Positions 1-8,168 of a DNA stretch of 64,000 bases are shown here, piece by piece. The notes under the pieces are model-generated. The model saw nothing but the letters and a program-made list of their open reading frames with translations. It did not search any database and was not told the origin of the DNA. The position numbers were made by a program, and so were the translations under genes. Every line of letters begins with the position of its first letter. Positions within the stretch are counted from its first letter, which is position 1. Source of the DNA: Geodermatophilaceae bacterium URHB0062. GTDB taxonomy: Bacteria > Actinomycetota > Actinomycetes > Mycobacteriales > Geodermatophilaceae. The stretch spans positions 186,001 to 250,000 of the forward strand of contig KK211086.1 of NCBI GenBank assembly GCA_000620185.1, written 5' to 3'.

Positions 1-139
1 AGGCGGGTCCGGAAGCGCCGCCGCGGCAACGATTGACGAGCCATGGCGGGCATCGCGGGTGGATCCTGGCGCTGTCGCTCGCCGAGGCGAGCGGGCGGCC
101 GGCTCCCGCAGCCGTCGCACATCCAGAACAGGGGACGCC

Positions 140-598
140 ATGACCTCGCCGGACCCCGGAACCACCCGTCCGTTCCCACCGGACCCCCCGCCCCGGGCCC
201 GGGCCTCCGATGCCGAACGGGAAGCCGTCGTCATGGTCCTGCACGACGCGGTGGCGCGCGGACTGTTGACCCTGGCGGAGGGGGAAGAACGCATGGGGGC
301 GGCCTACGCCACCCGCTTCCGGGACGACCTCGCCGGCTTCACCGCGGACCTGCCGCCGGGCCCCCCGCCAGTTCCGGTGGCCCCCGGGTGGCGTGCCCTG
401 CTCCTCCTCACCTGGCTCCAGCTGCGGAACGAACTGATGCGCCCCTCGGTCCGCAGACTCGCCCACGCACCGCGACGGCTCGTCCTCGGGCTGGTGGCGT
501 TGCTGGTCGTCCTGTCGCTCGCGGGGATGGCGGTCGCGGACGCGGTGGACCACCAGCCCTTGGAGCAGCACCACGGCTACGAGTGGGACGACGACTGA
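140..598 (+). CDS. DUF1707 domain membrane protein
   Basis: The 152-residue protein has an N-terminal DUF1707 (SHOCT-like) module: the stretch from 'RASDAEREAVVMVLHDAVAR' through 'EGEERMGAAYATRF' to 'TADLP' matches the usual pattern in which 'RxSDxxRE' opens a small helical domain. One hydrophobic segment (about residues 112-132) follows and the tail is acidic (WDDD). The ATG at 140 is preferred over an in-frame ATG at 59 because DUF1707 proteins begin a few residues before this motif and a purine-rich AGGGGA sits just before it. The role of the family is unknown; an actinobacterial membrane-associated regulator or scaffold is a guess. It ends 31 bases before the convergent GH13 gene. Confidence 0.8.
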   Translation: MTSPDPGTTRPFPPDPPPRARASDAEREAVVMVLHDAVARGLLTLAEGEERMGAAYATRFRDDLAGFTADLPPGPPPVPVAPGWRALLLLTWLQLRNELMRPSVRRLAHAPRRLVLGLVALLVVLSLAGMAVADAVDHQPLEQHHGYEWDDD

Positions 599-629
599 TC
601 GCCGCCGCCTCCGTCAGCCGCAGCCTCCG

Positions 630-2456
630 TCACGGGACGCGCAGCACGCGTGCCTCCCAGGGGCGCAGCGTCGGTCCGGCGTCCTGGAGGTTGCCGAGCA
701 CCAACTCGGCGCCCACCGCCTCCGGCAGCAGCTCGGCCAGCGGCTGCGGCGTCCGGCTCACGTTGCAGACGACGAGCAGGACCTCGTCGCCGAGGGAGCG
801 CGTGAACGCGTACACCTCGTCGTGGTCGGGCAGCAGCATCGAGAAGCGGCCGAGCGCCACGACCCTGTTCTCGTGCCGCAGCGCGATCAGCCGGCGGTAG
901 TGCGCGAGCACCGAGCGCGGGTCGTCGCGCTGCGCGGCGGCGTTCCAGGCGGTGGCGTCGGGATTCACCGGCAGCCACGGCGTCCCGGTGGTGAAGCCGG
1001 CGTTCGGTGAGGCGTCCCACTGCACCGGGGTGCGCGCGTTGTCGCGGCTCATCCGGCGCAGCGACGCCAGCACGGCCGTCGGGTCCTCGCCCGCGACCAT
1101 CGCCGCCGCGAAGTGGTTGACCGACTCGAGGTCGCGGAAGTCGTCGACGGTGGCGAACGGGTAGTTCGCCATGCCGATCTCCTGCCCCTGGTAGACGTAG
1201 GGCGTCCCGCGGTGCAGGTGCAGCAGTGTCGCGAGGCAGGTGGCCGAGTCGCGCCGGCACTCGGGCGAGTCGTCGCCGAACCGCGACACCGCCCGCGGCT
1301 GGTCGTGGTTGTCCCAGTAGAGCGAGTTCCAGCCGACGTCGGCCAGCTCGGCCTGCCAGCGGCCGAACGACGCCTTGAGGTCGCGGAGCCGCAGCGGCCG
1401 CACGTCCCACTTCGAGGAGCCCTGATCCAGGCCGACGTGCTCGAACTGGAACACCATGTCCACCTCGGCCCGCGCCGGATGGGTGAACAGCCGGGCCTCC
1501 TCCACCGTCACGCCCGGCATCTCGCCGACGGTGAGGAAGGCGCCCTCGCGACCGGCGAACACCTCGCGGTGCATCTCCTGCAGGAACTCGTGGATGCGCG
1601 GTCCGCAGAAGAAGTGCGGCGTGCCGTCGCCCAGCGCCGAGCCCGGCAGCGGCGGGCCGTCGGGCAGGTGCCCGTCCGGGCCGACGGCCTTGGAGATCAT
1701 GTTGATGACGTCCATGCGGAAGCCGTCGACCCCTCGGTCGAGCCACCACCGCATCATCGCGTACACCGCCTGCCGGACCTCGGGGTTCTCCCAGTTGAGG
1801 TCGGGCTGCTTGCCGGCGAACAAGTGCAGGTAGTACTCGCCGCTCGCCTCGTCGAGGGTCCAGGCCGGCCCGGAGAAGAACGACTGCCAGTTCGTCGGCT
1901 CCGCGCCCGGATCACCCGCCCCCATGCCCGGGCGCGGGGGTCGCCACCAGTACCAGTCGCGCTTCGGTGACGACGGCGACGACCGCGACTCCTCGAACCA
2001 CGGGTGCTCGTCACTGGTGTGGTTCACCACCAGGTCCATGACCAGCCGCATCCCGCGCGCGTGCAGCTGCGCGATCAGCTCGTCGAGCTGCGCCAGCGTG
2101 CCGAACAGCGGGTCGATGCCCTGGTAGTCGCTGATGTCGTAGCCGTTGTCGGCCTGCGGCGACGGGTAGACCGGCGACAGCCACAGGACGTCGACGCCGA
2201 GATCGCTGAGGTGGTCCAGCCGGCGCAGCACCCCGCCGAGGTCACCGATCCCGTCGCCGTCGGAGTCCTGGAACGAGCGGGGGTAGACCTGGTAGACGAC
2301 CGCGCTGGTCCACCACGGCGCGGGCCCGGCGCCCGACCGGGGTCGCGCCTCCCCGGGGATCAGGACGTCGCCCAGGTGTGGTGGACCGCCTCGACGTTGT
2401 TGCCGTCCGGATCGCGGAAGAAGGCTCCGTAGTAGCCCGGGTGGTACTCGGGTCAC
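630..2456 (-). CDS. GH13 alpha-glucosidase / oligo-1,6-glucosidase-like
   Basis: A cytoplasmic glycoside hydrolase family 13 enzyme that should cleave alpha-glucosidic bonds of small oligosaccharides. The (beta/alpha)8 barrel starts at 'WWTSAVVYQVYPRSF'. Conserved regions are DLVVNH (region I), GFRMDVIN with the Asp nucleophile (II), VGEMPG with the Glu acid/base (III) and NHDQPR (IV). Valine after the nucleophile is associated in this family with alpha-1,6 (isomaltase) preference; sucrose- or trehalose-type activity cannot be excluded. The start is uncertain. Between the barrel and upstream DNA the only standard start is GTG at 2456, giving 608 residues with a non-homologous-looking Arg-rich N-terminus inside the neighbouring gene. 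Homologues usually begin about 14 residues before WWTS, which here would need a CTG at 2363. Confidence 0.85.
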   Translation of the reverse strand: MTRVPPGLLRSLLPRSGRQQRRGGPPHLGDVLIPGEARPRSGAGPAPWWTSAVVYQVYPRSFQDSDGDGIGDLGGVLRRLDHLSDLGVDVLWLSPVYPSPQADNGYDISDYQGIDPLFGTLAQLDELIAQLHARGMRLVMDLVVNHTSDEHPWFEESRSSPSSPKRDWYWWRPPRPGMGAGDPGAEPTNWQSFFSGPAWTLDEASGEYYLHLFAGKQPDLNWENPEVRQAVYAMMRWWLDRGVDGFRMDVINMISKAVGPDGHLPDGPPLPGSALGDGTPHFFCGPRIHEFLQEMHREVFAGREGAFLTVGEMPGVTVEEARLFTHPARAEVDMVFQFEHVGLDQGSSKWDVRPLRLRDLKASFGRWQAELADVGWNSLYWDNHDQPRAVSRFGDDSPECRRDSATCLATLLHLHRGTPYVYQGQEIGMANYPFATVDDFRDLESVNHFAAAMVAGEDPTAVLASLRRMSRDNARTPVQWDASPNAGFTTGTPWLPVNPDATAWNAAAQRDDPRSVLAHYRRLIALRHENRVVALGRFSMLLPDHDEVYAFTRSLGDEVLLVVCNVSRTPQPLAELLPEAVGAELVLGNLQDAGPTLRPWEARVLRVP

Positions 2457-2749
2457 AGCCGCGGCTCGTGGAGGATCTCCGTCCCGGTCGCCCGCGCGGC
2501 GGCGAAGACCTCGTCGACGGCTTCGCGGGACGGTGCGGCCAGCGCCAGGTGCACGGGCCGGTGCCCGGGGTCCTCCAAGGGCCCGAACCACAGCCGCGGC
2601 ATCCCGTCCGGGCCGCTGAGCCCCACGATGGTGCCTGACGGGGTGTCGATGCGCATGGCCTCACGCACCCCGCACGCGGCGAAGACCCGTGTGTAGAATG
2701 CCGTCGCCGCGTCGACGTCCGCGCACTGGAGTGCCAGGTGGTCGAGCAT
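2360..2749 (-). pseudogene. VOC/glyoxalase-fold protein interrupted by one in-frame TGA
   Basis: From ATG 2749 the frame encodes a glyoxalase/bleomycin-resistance (VOC) protein starting 'MLDHLALQCADVDAATAFY'. It stops at TGA 2455-2453 after 'TEILHEPRL'. The same frame continues after the stop for 30 more codons, 'PEYHPGYYGAFFRDPDGNNV' and on to a natural TGA at 2362-2360. In this family that tail is the conserved metal-site end and the codon in question is normally Trp ('RLWPEYHP'), so TGG became TGA by one base. Full length would be 129 residues. This is either a recent nonsense mutation, a base-call error, or (least likely) readthrough; the next base is C, which is a leaky context for UGA. 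The 3' end overlaps the start region of the GH13 gene. Confidence 0.85.
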
Positions 2750-2904
2750 GGGCGCGACGCTAGTGCCGGGCACCGACACCGGCAGAGCGAGCGCCACTTC
2801 CCGGAGCAACACGCTCTCGGAGGAACACGCCCTCGGAGAAATCGGCTGCGTCGTGTCGTACCCGTCGCGGAGGATGGCCTCCCCGCGAGATCCCGAGGAG
2901 AGCC

Positions 2905-4197
2905 ATGCCCAGCCTGCCGCGTGCCCTGGCGCCGCTGCGGCACCCGTCCTACCGCTGGCTGGCGGCATCCCTCGCGATCTCGCTGCTGGGCCAGGGGTTG
3001 TGGGCCGTCGCCGTCGTCTGGCAGGTCGTCGCCCTCGACGGCGGCCCGGCGGCTCTGTCCCTCGTGACCGCGCTGTCGGCCGCCGGCATGCTGGCCAGCA
3101 CGCTGCTGGGCGGTGCGCTGGCCGATCGCCTGCCGCAGCGCCACATCCTGCTCGCCGTCGAGCTCACCCAGGCGGCATCCATCGCGGTCGTCGCGGGCCT
3201 GTCCCTGACCGGGGTGCTGGTCATCGGGCACCTCGCCGCGGTCTCCCTCGTGGGCGGGCTCGCGATGGGGCTGTACTACCCCGCCTACTCCGCGCTCGTC
3301 CCCGTCCTGCTGCCCCCGCGTGACCTGCTCGCCGCGAACGGCCTCGAGGGTGTGGTCCGGCCGGTCCTCGCGCAGGCCGCGGGTCCGGCGGCCGCGGGTT
3401 TCCTGGTGGCCGCGATCTCGCCCGGCGCCGCGCTGGCCGCGGCCGCGTTGGCGGCGTTGCTCGCGGCCGCCTGCGTGGCGACGCTGCCGGTGCCCCTCCG
3501 GAGCGAGGAGCCCGCTGGCGCCGGGTTCGCGGGGCTGCTGGCCGACGTCCACGAGGGCTTCCGGTACATGGTCCGGACGCCGTGGTTGCTGGCGACCCTG
3601 CTGTTCGCGTCGACGATGCTCCTGACCTTCATCGGGCCCTTCGAGGTGCTGGTGCCCTTCGCGATCAAGGCGGCGGGCGGCGGGCCACACCAGCACGCGT
3701 ACGTCCTGGCCGCGTTCGGTCTCGGCGGCGCCGTCGGCTCCCTCGTCGTCGCGTCGCTGCGCCTGCCGCGGCGGTACCTGACCGTCATGAACGCCCTGTG
3801 GGGTCTGGGCTGCATCCCGCTGGTGGTGTTCGGCCTGACCACGCGGCTGTGGCTGATGCTCGTGGCCGGTGCGGTCATGGGCGCGACCTTCCAGGCGGGC
3901 ATGGTCATCTGGGGCACCCTCCTGCAGCGCCGGGTCCCGCCGGCACTGCTCGGGCGGATCTCCAGCCTCGACTTCTTCGTGTCGCTGTCGTTCATGCCGT
4001 TGTCGATGGCGCTGGCCGGCCCGGTGAGCGAGTTGATCGGGTTGACCGCCACGTTCCTGGTCGGCGGCCTGGCGCCGGGAGTGCTGGCACTCATCGCGAT
4101 CGTCGCCGCCCGCATGCCGTCCGACGAGCTCGCGCACCCGCTCGACCTGGCACCCGAGCCGCATCCCGAGCCGGAGGCGCAGCTCGACCGCGTCTGA
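2905..4197 (+). CDS. MFS transporter (EntS/MFS_3-like exporter)
   Basis: A 430-residue major facilitator with about 12 hydrophobic segments, starting 'MPSLPRALAPLRHPSYRWL', which is the common opening of the MFS_3/enterobactin-exporter-like group (short basic N-terminus, 'LRHPxYRWL'). A loop in the first half, 'GGALADRLPQRHILL', is the MFS signature A region between TM2 and TM3. Substrate is unknown; members export siderophores, drugs or peptides. The ATG at 2905 has an AGGAGAG ribosome site at normal spacing. It is divergent from the broken VOC gene, with a 155-base gap that contains an imperfect direct repeat of about 16 bases (AACACGCTCTCGGAGG and AACACGCCCTCGGAGA). Confidence 0.85.
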   Translation: MPSLPRALAPLRHPSYRWLAASLAISLLGQGLWAVAVVWQVVALDGGPAALSLVTALSAAGMLASTLLGGALADRLPQRHILLAVELTQAASIAVVAGLSLTGVLVIGHLAAVSLVGGLAMGLYYPAYSALVPVLLPPRDLLAANGLEGVVRPVLAQAAGPAAAGFLVAAISPGAALAAAALAALLAAACVATLPVPLRSEEPAGAGFAGLLADVHEGFRYMVRTPWLLATLLFASTMLLTFIGPFEVLVPFAIKAAGGGPHQHAYVLAAFGLGGAVGSLVVASLRLPRRYLTVMNALWGLGCIPLVVFGLTTRLWLMLVAGAVMGATFQAGMVIWGTLLQRRVPPALLGRISSLDFFVSLSFMPLSMALAGPVSELIGLTATFLVGGLAPGVLALIAIVAARMPSDELAHPLDLAPEPHPEPEAQLDRV

Positions 4198-4267
4198 GCG
4201 GGCGGGCCGGACCGCTGCTTGGATGGGTGGACGGCGCCGGGAACGTCCCGGCGCGGGAGGGAGAACC

Positions 4268-4645
4268 GTGGCCGAGCTGAGCCGCCCGGACGTCGAGCCG
4301 CCCACCGGGCCGGCCCCCGACGACCTCGTGATCGAGGACATCGTCGTCGGCGACGGCCCCGAGGCCACGCCCGGAAGTCTCGTCAGCGCCCACTACGTCG
4401 GTGTCACCCACGACGGCGGCGAGCAGTTCGACGCCTCCTGGGACCGTGGTGACCCGCTGGAGTTCCGTCTCGGGGTCGGCATGGTCATCCAGGGCTGGGA
4501 CGAGGGCATCACCGGCATGAAGGTCGGCGGCCGGCGCCGGCTCACCATCCCGGCGCACAAGGCCTACGGCGAGCGCGGTGCCGGCGGCGTCATCAAGCCG
4601 GGCGCGACGCTGGTCTTCGTCGTCGATCTCATCGGCGTGCGGTGA
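4268..4645 (+). CDS. FKBP-type peptidyl-prolyl cis-trans isomerase
   Basis: A 125-residue single-domain FKBP that accelerates cis-trans isomerisation of X-Pro bonds, probably in the cytoplasm because no signal peptide is present. Family hallmarks are 'SAHYVGVTHDGGEQFDASW', 'VIQGWDEGITGMKVGGRRRL', 'IPAHKAYGERGAGGVIKPGA' and the closing 'LVFVVDLIGV'. The GTG at 4268 is chosen over upstream in-frame GTGs because a GGGAGGGA ribosome site lies 7 bases before it and the protein then starts 'MAELSRPDVEPP', as in close actinobacterial relatives. It is probably monocistronic, because a strong inverted repeat begins 13 bases after its stop. Confidence 0.93.
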   Translation: MAELSRPDVEPPTGPAPDDLVIEDIVVGDGPEATPGSLVSAHYVGVTHDGGEQFDASWDRGDPLEFRLGVGMVIQGWDEGITGMKVGGRRRLTIPAHKAYGERGAGGVIKPGATLVFVVDLIGVR

Positions 4646-4657
4646 CACGTCCCCCCG

Positions 4658-4715
4658 CGATCATGGAGAGGTGACCACCTCCGGGACCGCGGGGGCGGTC
4701 ACCGCTCCATGATCG
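4658..4715. repeat. Large inverted repeat (19-bp arms, one mismatch)
   Basis: Arms at 4658-4676 and 4697-4715 are reverse complements except for one base (CGATCATGGAGAGGTGACC against CGATCATGGAGCGGTGACC), with a 20-base loop. It lies between the FKBP stop and the cation exporter start. It could end FKBP transcription as a factor-independent-like hairpin without a U-run, or be a mobile palindromic repeat. Neither is shown by the sequence alone. Confidence 0.8.
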
Positions 4716-4765
4716 TCGCGACGCGACACGCTTGCGAACGCCCCCGACGGGGCATCGGGGAGGCC

Positions 4766-5842
4766 ATGACGCTGCCGAGCCCCGACACCGTGACCGACAC
4801 CGACGCGATCCGGAGCGTCGACGGCACCGGCGATCCGGACGCGAAACCCAACAGCGACGCGAACGGCGGGGCGGCGGCCGAGGCCGAGGAGTCCGGTGGC
4901 GAATCGGCGGGCACCGTCATCGTCGCGGGGCTCGCGAACCTCGCCATCGCCGTCGCCAAGCTGATCGGCGGCCTGATCAGCCACTCGTCGGCGATGCTGT
5001 CGGAGGCCGCGCACTCGGTCGCCGACACCGTCACCGAGGTCTTCCTCTTCGTCGCCCTCAAGCGGGGGGAGAAGCCGCCGGACGAGAAGCACCCCTTCGG
5101 CTACGGCCGGGAGACGTACTTCTGGGCGTTCATCGCCTCCCTGGCCACCTTCCTCGTCGGCGCCGGCTTCTCCTTCTACCAGGGCATCACGACGATCATC
5201 GAGCGCAAGCCCGAGGGCGACCCGATGGTCTCCTACATCGTGCTCGCGGTGTCCTTCGTGCTCGAGGGCGTCTCGTTCCTCAAGGCCGTCCGCCAGGTGC
5301 GCGGAGCGGCCCGCAAGTGGGGCGTCCGGCCGGCCGCCTACCTGAACCGGACGACGGACACGACCGTCAAGGCCGTCACGTTCGAGGACGCCGCGGCGCT
5401 CGTCGGCCTCGTGCTCGCCGCGCTGGGCCTCTTCCTCGAGGAGCTGACCGGCGACCCGCTGTGGGACGGCATCGCCGCGATCGCGATCGGGCTGCTGCTG
5501 CTCGTCGTGGCCTTCGTGCTGGCGCGGGCGAACAAGTCGCTGCTGATCGGGCAGTCGGCGTCCCCGCGGATCGAGCAGGAGCTGAAGGCCGAGATCGCCG
5601 CCATGGAGCACGTCGACGGCGTTCCCCTGCTGCTCACCTCGGTCATCGGGCCCGGAAAGCTCCTGGTGGCGGCGAAGGTCGACTTCGACGACACCTCCAC
5701 CGTGGCCGACGTCGAGCGGACCGCCGACGAGGTGGAGAAGCGGCTCGTCGAGCGGCACGAGGGCGTGCAGTACGTCTTCCTCGACCCGACGCGGGGCGAC
5801 GGCCGGGCCCGGGCCGAGGCGCACCGCCCCGACGGCGAGTGA
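4766..5842 (+). CDS. Cation diffusion facilitator family transporter
   Basis: A 358-residue inner-membrane cation efflux protein of the CDF family, which exports Zn, Fe, Mn or Co in exchange for protons. About six hydrophobic segments are followed by a cytoplasmic C-terminal domain ('MEHVDGVPLLLTSVIGPGKL'). The TM2 region 'SAMLSEAAHSVADTVTEV' holds the His/Asp metal-site pattern of the family, and 'HPFGYGRETYFWAF' is the typical loop. The first 45 residues are acidic and low-complexity. The ATG at 4766 is favoured over one at 4709 because GGGGAGG sits just before it. The metal cannot be named from sequence. Confidence 0.88.
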   Translation: MTLPSPDTVTDTDAIRSVDGTGDPDAKPNSDANGGAAAEAEESGGESAGTVIVAGLANLAIAVAKLIGGLISHSSAMLSEAAHSVADTVTEVFLFVALKRGEKPPDEKHPFGYGRETYFWAFIASLATFLVGAGFSFYQGITTIIERKPEGDPMVSYIVLAVSFVLEGVSFLKAVRQVRGAARKWGVRPAAYLNRTTDTTVKAVTFEDAAALVGLVLAALGLFLEELTGDPLWDGIAAIAIGLLLLVVAFVLARANKSLLIGQSASPRIEQELKAEIAAMEHVDGVPLLLTSVIGPGKLLVAAKVDFDDTSTVADVERTADEVEKRLVERHEGVQYVFLDPTRGDGRARAEAHRPDGE

Positions 5843-5882
5843 CCCCCGGAATGCTTGAACGCGCAACGAGGTTGGGCGGAGC

Positions 5883-6611
5883 ATGCAGGTAGAGATCTGG
5901 TCCGACGTCGTCTGTCCCTGGTGCTACATCGGAAAGCGCCGGCTGGAGACCGCGTTGGAGAAGTTCCCGCACCGCGACCAGGTCGAGGTCGTCTGGCGCT
6001 CCTTCCAGCTCGACCCGTCGGTTCCCGAGGGCGAGACGCACCCGACGCTGCCCGCGCTGGCCGCCAAGTACGGCGCCAGCGAGGATGCGATGCGCGCCAA
6101 CATGGCGCAGGTCGAGCAGGTCGCCGCGGGTGAGGGGCTGGAGTACCACCTGGCCGACGGCGTCAGCGGCAACACGCTGCGGGCGCACGAGCTGCTGCAC
6201 CTCGCCGCCGAGCACGGCCTGCGCAACGAGCTCAAGGAGCGCCTGCTGCACGCGCACTTCGAGGAGGGGCGCTCGGTCTTCGACGTCGATTCCCTCGTGG
6301 CACTGGGCGCCGAGGTCGGGCTCGACGAGACCGAGGCCCGCGAGGCGCTGGGCGACCGGCGCTATCTGGCCGCCGTCCACCAGGACGCCGCCACGGCGCA
6401 GGCGCTCGGCGCCACCGGGGTCCCGTTCTTCGTCGTCGATCGCACGTACGGAGCGGCCGGCGCCCAGCCCGCCGAGCTGCTGCTGCAGATCCTCGAGCGG
6501 GCCTGGACCGACGCGAACCCGCACCTGACCGAGCTTGCGAGGTCAGGCAGCAGCCACAGCACGGTGCCCGCCGCCGAGGGCTGCACCGACGACAGCTGCG
6601 CCGTCCAGTAG
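5883..6611 (+). CDS. DsbA family oxidoreductase (FrnE-like)
   Basis: A 242-residue thioredoxin-fold protein of the FrnE/2-hydroxychromene isomerase-like DsbA group. The active-site CPWC lies at residues 11-14 ('SDVVCPWCYIGKRRLE') and the cis-Pro loop is 'GATGVPFFVVDRTYG'. No signal peptide is present, so it should act in the cytoplasm, as FrnE does in Deinococcus, where it contributes to oxidative-stress tolerance. The extreme C-terminus carries a second Cys pair, 'GCTDDSCAVQ', also seen in many actinobacterial members. It is convergent with the nitronate monooxygenase gene; the two stops are separated by one base. Confidence 0.9.
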   Translation: MQVEIWSDVVCPWCYIGKRRLETALEKFPHRDQVEVVWRSFQLDPSVPEGETHPTLPALAAKYGASEDAMRANMAQVEQVAAGEGLEYHLADGVSGNTLRAHELLHLAAEHGLRNELKERLLHAHFEEGRSVFDVDSLVALGAEVGLDETEAREALGDRRYLAAVHQDAATAQALGATGVPFFVVDRTYGAAGAQPAELLLQILERAWTDANPHLTELARSGSSHSTVPAAEGCTDDSCAVQ

Positions 6612-6612
6612 T

Positions 6613-7575
6613 TCAGTCGAGCAGCTTCGGCACCGCCCGCAGCGCCTTCTCCGCGGCGGCGTCCAGGTCCCGGACGACGTCGGTCGCCGATCGCTCGGCG
6701 GTCACCAGGCCGACCGACTCGCCCGCGTAGAGCGGTGCGTTCGCCGGATCGCCGGTCCGCCGGCCCTCGACCACCCGTTGCCGGGCCGCGACGTCCCCGA
6801 GGAGCTCCTGCTCGCGGCCGTGCCACGTCCGACTGAAGTCGTTGACCAGCGCGCGGCCAGGCCAGCGCTCGGGCCAGGCGACACCCTCGGCGACGTCGAA
6901 GGCCCTGGTCAGCACGGTCTCGTCGCCCGAGGCGGCGCGGATCCGCTCCCGGGCGGCCGGCTTGTTGAGCGCCTCCGTGCACGCCAGCAGCGGTGTCCCG
7001 ATCCAGACGCCGGCCGCGCCGGCCACGAGCGCGGCAGCCATCCCGCCGCCGGTGGCGATCCCTCCGGCGGCCACGACCGGCCGGTCGGTGAGGGTGAGCA
7101 CCTCCTGCAGCAGCGGCAGGGTGGACCGTTGCCCGGTGTGGCCGCCGGCCTCGCTGCCCTGCACGACGACCACGTCCACGCCGGCGTCGAGGACGACGTG
7201 GACGTCGGCGGTCGTGTTGACCTGCGCGGCCACGGCGATGCCCGCGTCGTGCAGCGGGCCGACGTACGGCGCCGGATCGCCGAAGGACACCGAGACCAGG
7301 CTCGGGTGCGCGGCGACGGTCGCCTCGAAGAGGTCCGGGCGGTCGGCCAGCACCCACACCATGAGGCCCACTCCGAAGGGCAGCTGCTCCGCGGCCGGGA
7401 CGGCGGCCTGCTCGGTGAGGAATGCGGCGCTGTGGCTGCCGCTGATCCCGATCATCCCCAGGCCGCCCGCCCGGCTGACGGCGCGCGCCAGTTCCCCGCC
7501 CGAGACGCCGGCCATGGGAGCACCGATGACCGGCGTCGTCAGGTCGAACCAGCGGGTCAGCGGCGTGCGGATCAT
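6613..7575 (-). CDS. Nitronate monooxygenase (NMO/2-nitropropane dioxygenase family)
   Basis: A 320-residue FMN-dependent TIM-barrel enzyme that oxidises nitronates such as propionate-3-nitronate. Family signatures are the N-terminal 'TPVIGAPMAGVSGGELARAV', the 'GGLGMIGI' loop, 'VVVQGSEAGGHTGQR' (phosphate and substrate loop with the conserved His) and 'PVVAAGGIATGGGMAAAL' (FMN phosphate site). Length fits class II actinobacterial members. It starts at ATG 7575. It precedes no obvious partner gene; the next minus-strand gene upstream begins 264 bases away. The physiological substrate is probably a toxic nitronate, by family. Confidence 0.88.
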   Translation of the reverse strand: MIRTPLTRWFDLTTPVIGAPMAGVSGGELARAVSRAGGLGMIGISGSHSAAFLTEQAAVPAAEQLPFGVGLMVWVLADRPDLFEATVAAHPSLVSVSFGDPAPYVGPLHDAGIAVAAQVNTTADVHVVLDAGVDVVVVQGSEAGGHTGQRSTLPLLQEVLTLTDRPVVAAGGIATGGGMAAALVAGAAGVWIGTPLLACTEALNKPAARERIRAASGDETVLTRAFDVAEGVAWPERWPGRALVNDFSRTWHGREQELLGDVAARQRVVEGRRTGDPANAPLYAGESVGLVTAERSATDVVRDLDAAAEKALRAVPKLLD

Positions 7576-7596
7576 GCCGCCATCGTGCCGCTGCCG

Positions 7597-7839
7597 TTAT
7601 TGCGTCGCAGGGCCGCCCTGGTCGGTGCCCTGCAGCCGGCCCAGGAACTCGTGGCACTGCTTCGCCCGCGCCGAGTCCTCTGACATCACGTTCCGGAAGA
7701 AGCTCGCGATGTCGTCGAGCCCCGCGTTCTCGGCGTCCCGGACGTACTGGCCGTAGTCGTGGCCCGCCTTGAGCGAGTGGTACTGCACCGAGACGAGGTC
7801 GTAGAAGACATCCTCGAAGCCGGTCTCGCCAGTGGCCAT
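7597..7839 (-). CDS. Small helical protein, possibly ferritin-like
   Basis: An 80-residue protein with no recognised name. It is predicted all-helical and rich in His, Glu and Asp ('QYHSLKAGHDYGQYVRDAEN', 'VMSEDSARAKQCHEFLGRLQ'). The spaced His/Glu residues and helix-turn-helix-hairpin layout resemble half of a ferritin or rubrerythrin bundle, so a dimeric metal or stress protein is possible, but that is inference. The ATG at 7839 follows a strong GAGGAGGAGAG ribosome site. It lies 21 bases upstream of the nitronate monooxygenase start on the same strand and may be co-transcribed with it. Confidence 0.65.
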   Translation of the reverse strand: MATGETGFEDVFYDLVSVQYHSLKAGHDYGQYVRDAENAGLDDIASFFRNVMSEDSARAKQCHEFLGRLQGTDQGGPATQ

Positions 7840-7900
7840 CTCTCCTCCTCGGTCGCAAGCGGTACGGACGCCCCACCGGTACCCGGAGCGGACCGATCCA

Positions 7901-8095
7901 TCACACCGGATTCGCGCCGGTGACGTCGCCGCCACTGGCCTCAGGGCGGCTGTCGGCGAGTTCGTCCTCCCCGGTCGCGGCCGGGTCGTCCTCCCCCGAG
8001 GCGAGGTCCTCCCCCTCGCCGTAGGCGCCGGGATCGGCCTGCAGCGTGCGCGGGTCGTTGAGCGGATCGGGCACGTCGGGGTCGGTGACGGTCAT
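7901..8095 (-). CDS. Small acidic disordered protein
   Basis: A 64-residue protein, 'MTVTDPDVPDPLNDPRTLQA' and onward, strongly acidic and rich in Asp, Glu, Gly and Pro, with no hydrophobic core and so probably disordered. It resembles in composition four other tiny acidic proteins in this window (at 40826, 40990, 44045 and 48676). Support is the clean ATG, the codon bias and the family-like composition; there is no known function. It is divergent from the ArsR gene, whose palindrome begins 45 bases beyond this start. Confidence 0.5.
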   Translation of the reverse strand: MTVTDPDVPDPLNDPRTLQADPGAYGEGEDLASGEDDPAATGEDELADSRPEASGGDVTGANPV

Positions 8096-8140
8096 GGACC
8101 CGGCATGCCCCGGCCGCCGGCGTCCGAACCTCTGGCGAAC

Positions 8141-8160
8141 GCGTAACCCATGTGTTACGC
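8141..8160. promoter_or_regulatory. Palindromic operator upstream of the ArsR gene
   Basis: GCGTAAC and GTTACGC form perfect 7-base inverted arms around a 6-base centre, ending 8 bases before the GTG start of the ArsR-family gene. The size and place fit an autoregulatory site for the repressor encoded just downstream. It could also control the divergent small acidic gene. Confidence 0.6.
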
Positions 8161-8168
8161 ATGCCGTC

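Noticed and set aside
1-139. Coding potential in the first 139 bases
   Set aside because: No frame continues convincingly from the left edge, and I see no recognisable gene end, RNA or repeat there.
2453-2455. TGA in the VOC gene as a selenocysteine codon
   Set aside because: The family residue here is Trp, not Cys, and there is no sign of a bacterial SECIS hairpin immediately downstream that I can support.
2242-4368. A 708-residue minus-strand open frame across the MFS transporter
   Set aside because: It has Arg/Gln/Gly-rich low-complexity composition and no domain. It is a GC-skew shadow of the real plus-strand gene.
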